From positions 43,372-107,371 of the forward strand of contig NZ_QZFU01000020.1 of assembly GCF_003598715.1 (NCBI RefSeq): a stretch of 64,000 bases of DNA. The letters run 5' to 3'. This DNA comes from Nocardia panacis. GTDB lineage: Bacteria; Actinomycetota; Actinomycetes; Mycobacteriales; Mycobacteriaceae. The notes beneath the pieces were generated by a model. It saw nothing but the letters and a program-made list of their open reading frames with translations, did no database searches and was not told the origin of the DNA. The translations under genes were made by a program, and so were the position numbers. Of the stretch, positions 60,010 through 64,000 are shown one piece after another (the first letter of the stretch is position 1; every line of letters begins with the position of its first letter).

Positions 60010-60215
60010 GAATCCCCTTTGTTGGCAATCGATGTGGAGTCGATGTGGGCGAGAAGCCCACCGATGGGCGGTGACAGAGGCGCGTGCAGTGCGGCCGAGA
60101 CCCGACGCGGGCACGGCGGATCACACGTGCGGTGAATACGGAGGACGCCTGCCACCCGCCCCGCTGACGAGCCGACGGGCATGGGCTTCTCGCAGTGGTC
60201 GTTGATCCAGCTCAT
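60006..60215 (-). CDS. Small Cys-containing protein of the cargo operon
   Basis: 69 aa, MSWINDHCEKPMPVGSSAGR. A Cys-Pro region (RTCDPPCPRRVSAAL) follows. It starts in an ATGA overlap with the previous gene's stop and ends in an ATGA overlap with the nucleoside hydrolase start. This double overlap is the main evidence that it is real. No family recognised. Confidence 0.5.
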   Translation of the reverse strand: MSWINDHCEKPMPVGSSAGRVAGVLRIHRTCDPPCPRRVSAALHAPLSPPIGGLLAHIDSTSIANKGDS

Positions 60216-60388
60216 TGACACACCGACGACGCGCGCCCGAGAGCGGCCAGATAGGCGTTGCAGCCGGGGCCGTGGCCGCCGTGCACGGTCAGGACGACGC
60301 GGGCGTGATCGAGACCGGTGATCCATGTGTCGCCGCACTGCTGGGAAGTCCAGGCATGACGCTCGGGGGAGGTCGGCGACGCGCTCAT
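60212..60388 (-). CDS. Small hypothetical protein of the cargo operon
   Basis: 58 aa, MSASPTSPERHAWTSQQCGD. The C-terminus HGPGCNAYLAALGRASSVCQ contains two Cys. GAGGACC precedes the ATG; both ends overlap neighbouring genes by four bases. Function unknown. Confidence 0.5.
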   Translation of the reverse strand: MSASPTSPERHAWTSQQCGDTWITGLDHARVVLTVHGGHGPGCNAYLAALGRASSVCQ

Positions 60389-60549
60389 CGCTGGTCCTCG
60401 TCGCGGTGATGGCCGTGGTCGATGAGCCACGGCATCACACACTGCACAATCGCGGTGACCGCGGCGAACACTCCAACCACAACGAGAGCGGTGGTGTCGC
60501 CGGCTAGCGGTGAGATTCCCTGTGGTGCAACACTAACGATCACTTCCAT
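60385..60549 (-). CDS. Small single-TM protein, first gene of the cargo operon
   Basis: 54 aa, MEVIVSVAPQGISPLAGDTT, one TM segment (ALVVVGVFAAVTAIVQCVMP) and a charged end (DHGHHRDEDQR). The stop overlaps the next ATG (ATGA). It opens the leftward operon, with a 172-base divergent promoter region upstream. Role unknown; membrane anchoring of the system is possible. Confidence 0.5.
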   Translation of the reverse strand: MEVIVSVAPQGISPLAGDTTALVVVGVFAAVTAIVQCVMPWLIDHGHHRDEDQR

Positions 60550-60721
60550 GGAAGCCCTCAAGTCGCGTCGGTATGGTGACGGTGCGCTCGATGCCCCGGC
60601 GATATGGTGCCGGCACTCGATGAGTGAGACGCATCGAACTGGGATGCAACACAGACGTTAACGCTGGTTGAAGCCTTGAATGTTCGGAGAATGTTCGAGA
60701 TTTGAGTGATACCGTGAAGCG
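60550..60721. promoter_or_regulatory. Divergent promoter region of the cargo operon and XRE regulator
   Basis: Contains an 11-base direct repeat GAATGTTCGGA/GAATGTTCGAG at 60678-60699, probably an operator of the adjacent XRE protein. TGATAC at 60707-60712 is a -10 candidate for the rightward gene, whose GTG follows nine bases later, giving a leaderless or very short leader. Confidence 0.5.
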
Positions 60722-61888
60722 GTGAGGCAATCGGATTCGGTGGGCGCGCGCATCGCTCGCTACCGCAAGATCAAGGGCATGACCGCCCAGCAACTCGCCA
60801 CTGCCGCTGGTGTCGGGCACTCGACTCTCCGGCAGGTCGAGACCGGTCATTCCGGCCCATCGACGTTCTGGGTTGGACGGATTGCGGATGCACTGGGCAT
60901 CGATGCGTCCAGGTTGTACGCCGAGGACACCGAGGACGTGCAGACGTTGGACGTGCTGCCGGTTATTCGCCGCACCCTCGCCGCAGTCGACCTGATGGAC
61001 GACGACGTCGAACCCCTCGCGCCGACCGAGCTCGCGCCGCTGGTCGCAAAGGTGGGCGACTGGCGACGCGGTGCGCGGTATCGCAAGATCGGCGATGTCC
61101 TGCCCGGCCTCGTCGACCAGTTGCTCGTCTCCGCACAAGAACACGGCGAGCCTGCGTACGCACTGCTCACCGATACCTACCGCGCGGCAAACAGCCTCGC
61201 GCATAAGTTCGGATACTCGGATCTGTCCATGACCGCGACCGAGCGAATGTTGTGGGCCGCCGACAAGTCCGGCGACCCGCTGCGGGTGGCGTCGGTGTCC
61301 TACCTCAAGGCCGCGACCCTCGCCCGCATCGGTGCCGGTCGACAAGCCATGAAGCTTCTCGATCGAACGGTCGCCGACATCATTCCGCTCGCCGCCACGG
61401 ACCGGACCGCCGCAGCGGTGCTGTCCAGCCTCCACATGCGCGCTGGAACGATTTCGGCCACACTCGGACAGGCCGATATCTCGCGTGACCACCTCGCCGA
61501 GGCCGGACGACTGGTCGAGACCATCGCCGACACAGTCGTACTCGACACGGTGGTCGGCCCGACCAACGTGCGACTGCATCGCATCGCCGCCGAGGTCGAC
61601 CTTGGCGAGGCGGGGGCCGCGCTCGATATCGCCCGAAACACCCACCTCCCCAAAGGCTTCGCGCCCGAGCGCCGCACCTACTTCTGGGTCGACACCGCAC
61701 GGGCGCATCTGCTCGCCGGAGACCCGGACGCCGCAATCGAAGCCCTGCTCGAATCCCGCGAAGCCGCGCCCGAGCACTTCCGAGCATCCGGCACCGTGAA
61801 AGCCACGGTGCGCGCCACCGCCGACCAGCAGCGCCGAGCGTCCCGAACGCTGCGCTCGCTCGCGACCGCCGCAGGCGTCGACGACTGA
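60722..61888 (+). CDS. XRE regulator with C-terminal TPR-like domain
   Basis: 388 aa from GTG 60722. HTH at about 8-62 (GMTAQQLATAAGVGHSTLRQ). The rest (about 75-385) is all-helical with TPR-like repeats (AATLARIGAGRQAMKLLDRT, ARAHLLAGDPDAAIEALLES). Such regulators are common in actinomycetes and in integrative elements and may sense a peptide or metabolite. Divergent from, and probably controlling, the eight-gene cargo operon. Confidence 0.75.
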   Translation: MRQSDSVGARIARYRKIKGMTAQQLATAAGVGHSTLRQVETGHSGPSTFWVGRIADALGIDASRLYAEDTEDVQTLDVLPVIRRTLAAVDLMDDDVEPLAPTELAPLVAKVGDWRRGARYRKIGDVLPGLVDQLLVSAQEHGEPAYALLTDTYRAANSLAHKFGYSDLSMTATERMLWAADKSGDPLRVASVSYLKAATLARIGAGRQAMKLLDRTVADIIPLAATDRTAAAVLSSLHMRAGTISATLGQADISRDHLAEAGRLVETIADTVVLDTVVGPTNVRLHRIAAEVDLGEAGAALDIARNTHLPKGFAPERRTYFWVDTARAHLLAGDPDAAIEALLESREAAPEHFRASGTVKATVRATADQQRRASRTLRSLATAAGVDD

Positions 61889-61990
61889 ATTCCGTTCCAA
61901 CGGTGCAGTGTCATCGGCCTCACCGTTGGTGTTCATCCCCAGCGCCTCCCTGCTCGCTCGGTTGTGTCCGCTATCCAGTTAAGCTCGCGA

Positions 61991-62042
61991 GTTCTGAACA
62001 CTGAAGATGTGTGCGGAATGAACACTTGGTATTCTGAACAGT
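61991..62042 (+). promoter_or_regulatory. Autoregulatory promoter region of the GntR gene
   Basis: TTCTGAACA occurs at 61992 and 62032 with AATGAACACT between them at 62018. TATTCT at 62029-62034 is a -10 candidate that ends eight bases before the ATG. The repeated motif is a likely GntR operator. Confidence 0.45.
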
Positions 62043-62789
62043 ATGGCTGCTCCTGCGTATCGCAATGTCGCCGATGCCATCCGTGCCGACATCGCCGGGC
62101 GGCGTTTAGTCGAAGGCGACAGGCTGCCCACCGTCCGTGAACTGGCTGAACGATTCGATGTACCCGTCGGCACGGTGTCTCGGGCCATCGACTTGCTTCG
62201 CGCCGAAGGCGTCGTGGTATCGCGCCACGGTCGTGGCCTCTACGTGCGAACGTTCTCCCGTGTTCGACGCACCTCGCCGCAACGGCTACACCGGCAGCAT
62301 TGGGGGCAAGGTCGGTCCATCCAAGACGCTGATACCCACGGCCGTATGCGCGTCGAGCATGTCGAAGTCACAGAAGTCCCCGCACCGGCCACCGTCGCCG
62401 AGGCGCTCGCCATCACCGAGGGCGCCGCCGTGCTGACACGGTCTCGCCGATTCGCCATCGACGATCGGGTAGTCCAAACCGCCATCTCTTATCTACCGCT
62501 GGACGTAGTCGCCGCCGCGCCGGCCGTCGCCTACACCGGCCCGGGTCCGGGCGGTATTTACGCCAGGATGGCCGAAGCCGGACTTGCACCCGTGAAGTTC
62601 ACCGAGAACATCGTGTGCCGCATGCCCACCCAGCAAGAGGCAACCGAATTGGACCTTCCCACCGGAACACCGGTCATCGCCATCACCCGCCACGCTCACA
62701 TCGCCACCGGCCGTTGTATCGAAATCAACCAAATGCTGCTCGACGCCAGCGCATACGATCTCGAGTATCACTTCACAGCGGACTCGTAG
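62043..62789 (+). CDS. GntR-family regulator with UTRA domain
   Basis: 248 aa. N-terminal winged HTH (LPTVRELAERFDVPVGTVSR, LLRAEGVVVSRHGRGLYV) and a C-terminal UTRA ligand domain (LTRSRRFAIDDRVVQTAISY, EINQMLLDASAYDLEYHF). UTRA domains bind small sugars or nucleotides, fitting a neighbour that makes or breaks such molecules. GntR proteins of the KorSA type also control integrative elements of actinomycetes. Confidence 0.82.
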   Translation: MAAPAYRNVADAIRADIAGRRLVEGDRLPTVRELAERFDVPVGTVSRAIDLLRAEGVVVSRHGRGLYVRTFSRVRRTSPQRLHRQHWGQGRSIQDADTHGRMRVEHVEVTEVPAPATVAEALAITEGAAVLTRSRRFAIDDRVVQTAISYLPLDVVAAAPAVAYTGPGPGGIYARMAEAGLAPVKFTENIVCRMPTQQEATELDLPTGTPVIAITRHAHIATGRCIEINQMLLDASAYDLEYHFTADS

Positions 62790-62822
62790 CCCATCCAATC
62801 GAGCTGGTGGAACGATTCGGAC

Positions 62823-63116
62823 TCACCGACCGTCGAACGCTCGATGATCGCATTCTCGGCCGATTGCCGGTACATAGACCGTGTCGCCGCACTTTCGGCA
62901 GTAGTAGGTGTGGTGGACGCCGTCGATTGCTCGGCACATCACCGTGCCAACGAGCATCCGTCCGGGGCCGAGGCGATGTCGGTTGCGGCAGAAGACCGGT
63001 GTCGGCCGCGTCCATCCTCCGTCGCGGGTCCGGTACAACCGGTCGTCAGCGTCTCGCGCGACGCGCCCGTCGATTTCCAGGATTGGCGTCCACTCCTCAT
63101 CGTCTACCGAACGCAT
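62823..63116 (-). CDS. Small zinc-ribbon-like protein next to attR
   Basis: 97 aa from ATG 63116. Strand-rich with ILEIDGRVARDADDRLYRTR, then Cys in VFCRNRH, VMCRAIDG and YYCRKCGDTVYVP, which could bind one zinc. The frame stays open upstream through attR into the serine-recombinase relic, which I take as chance. No family recognised; conserved-looking small protein. Confidence 0.5.
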   Translation of the reverse strand: MRSVDDEEWTPILEIDGRVARDADDRLYRTRDGGWTRPTPVFCRNRHRLGPGRMLVGTVMCRAIDGVHHTYYCRKCGDTVYVPAIGRECDHRAFDGR

Positions 63117-63264
63117 GTTCACATGATATTGGCCTTGAGAGGCGTTGAGGGGCTTGTTGACCCGGTCAACAATCAGGGTTAATCTCGCCCCGGACACCCC
63201 CTTGCCGTCCCGAACCATCCCAAGGAATCCCAAGGTCGCGGGCCGTGAGCAGGGCGGACACAGC

Positions 63265-63290
63265 GGTTCAAGTCCCCCTCCGGACACAAC
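63265..63290 (+). other. attR core of the prophage
   Basis: Second copy of the 26-base repeat found at 13389-13414 (begins GGTTCAAGTCCCCCTCCGGA). The tRNA half to its left is replaced by phage DNA, so no functional tRNA is present here. Confidence 0.9.
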
Positions 63291-64000
63291 CAGTACGCCC
63301 ACGGGCGGTTTTGGCCCAGCTTCGGCCAGGACCGCCCGTTTCTTATGGTCGTAGGTCAGCTTCAAGCCGAGTTGGCGATAGACCTCCAGCTTATCGGCAG
63401 GGTCTGCCGAACGCAGGACAGTCAACAAGCCACCGACCGAATCCACGAGTTGCCGGATCTCGTCCCTGCTCATCTTGTGGGCCACAACGGTTTTCGCCTC
63501 GATGGCGGCGATCTGCGCCAGCACCAGTGCGCGTTCCCGCTGCGCCTCACGGCTCCATTCGGCGATGAGCGCGGGGTCGGCACCGGATTCGAGTGCGGCC
63601 CTGTGGCGAGCGAGTTTCCGATCGTGTTCGGACAGCGACAGGCGCGCGGCATCGAGGGTGGGCTGTTGGGTGGCGGGCTGGGCCTGCTCGAGACGCGACA
63701 GACTGTCCCGGATCCGATCGGGATGGAACACCTCGGCCAGCCAAGCGTCCAGCGGCGCGCCGATCTGATCCTCACGCAGATACACCGAAGGCGGATAATC
63801 GAGTTCATTCGCGAGTGCGTACTCCGACGAGTAACGGCACCGATAGTACGCCCGGTGGTGGTTCCAGGTGCCCCCAGCATGGTGGTGACCTGGCCGTGGA
63901 ACAAACCACCCGCCGCAGCACCCAGGATCAGGCGAGTGGCAGCAGCGAGCGCGTCGGGCCTGGGATCGAAGAACCGATCCCAGTGCGGCACCAGCTTTCT
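63291..64000 (-). pseudogene. Large serine recombinase relic (C-terminal part)
   Basis: The minus strand reads a zinc-ribbon end (HRAYYRCRYSSEYALANELD), YPPSVYLREDQIGAPLDAWL, a coiled coil (QRERALVLAQIAAIEAKTVV) and a C-terminal region ending at attR. A run of five C at 63871-63875 puts the part upstream (FHGQVTTMLG) in another frame; removing two bases would restore MLGTWNHHRAYY. The catalytic domain is not in the window. Decayed or with a sequencing error; the N-terminal part is beyond base 64000. Confidence 0.7.

Larger units (their letters stand above)
13389..63290 (+). mobile_element. Integrated siphovirus-type prophage, about 49.9 kb
   Basis: It is bounded by the 26-bp direct repeat at tRNA-Leu and contains integrase, repressor/Cro switch, recombination and replication genes, terminases, portal, capsid, tail, tape measure, lysis genes and cargo. 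All structural genes point rightward with overlapping ends, and I saw no frameshift in the packaging, head, tail or lysis genes except the programmed one at 41515. The element therefore looks capable of induction, although this is untested. Confidence 0.93.

Noticed and set aside
13415..63264. CRISPR arrays, insertion sequences or transposases inside the prophage
   Set aside because: I looked for regularly spaced repeats and transposase motifs and saw none; the repeats present are iteron-like, fibre repeats or promoter duplications.
62823..63785. 320-codon minus-strand frame crossing attR
   Set aside because: It joins a host recombinase relic to a phage small gene across the attachment core; treated as a chance fusion created by integration.

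Overview
The window is high-GC actinobacterial DNA. The DevR/DevS two-component pair, Acg-type nitroreductase paralogues, a mycobacterial-type hibernation factor and many GTG/leaderless starts suggest Nocardia or a close relative (Mycobacteriales). The genus is an inference, not a sequence match.

Three parts can be told apart. (1) Positions 1-13325 are host chromosome: a leftward oligopeptide-type ABC transporter operon (five genes, the last cut by the window edge), a TetR regulator divergent from a small membrane protein, a dormancy-type locus (two Acg-like proteins, a RafH/Rv0079-like ribosome hibernation factor, DevR-like regulator and DevS-like GAF/GAF kinase, with DosR-box-like sites between the divergent genes), and an HxlR regulator divergent from an MFS exporter. 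(2) Positions 13389-63290 are a complete integrated siphovirus-type prophage of about 49.9 kb in a tRNA-Leu(GAG) gene. It is bounded by a 26-bp direct repeat made of the tRNA 3' end (attL 13389-13414, attR 63265-63290). (3) Positions 63291-64000 are the frameshifted C-terminal relic of a large serine recombinase lying against the same tRNA end, probably the trace of an earlier element.

Prophage layout, left to right: tyrosine integrase; a LexA/SOS box with a small convergent reading frame; a divergent repressor/Cro switch with operators inside the promoter spacers; an excisionase-like gene; small early genes joined by ATGA/GTGA overlaps; a recombination/replication block (Cas4/RecB-like exonuclease, RecT-like annealing protein, clamp-like protein, PAPS-reductase-like protein, replication initiator with origin-like repeats inside the gene, RusA-like resolvase); a leftward duplicated regulatory cassette; a beta-class DNA methyltransferase; HNH endonuclease, terminases, portal, MuF-type protein, scaffold, decoration protein, capsid, connectors, tail tube, frameshifted tail chaperones, tape measure, distal tail proteins; GH25 endolysin and holin; glycine-rich and repeat-rich fibre proteins.

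From 54.5 kb to attR lies lysogeny cargo. The most unusual part is a leftward, largely overlapping eight-gene operon at 60549-55764. It encodes three small proteins, a nucleoside hydrolase, two proteins of unknown function, a single-chain NAD-epimerase/dehydratase plus DegT-type aminotransferase fusion, and a Nudix hydrolase. A divergent XRE-plus-helical-repeat regulator and a GntR/UTRA regulator sit beside it. I do not recognise this combination as a described phage cargo system. It is the best candidate here for new biology, either nucleotide-sugar/nucleoside metabolism or a defence or conversion function.
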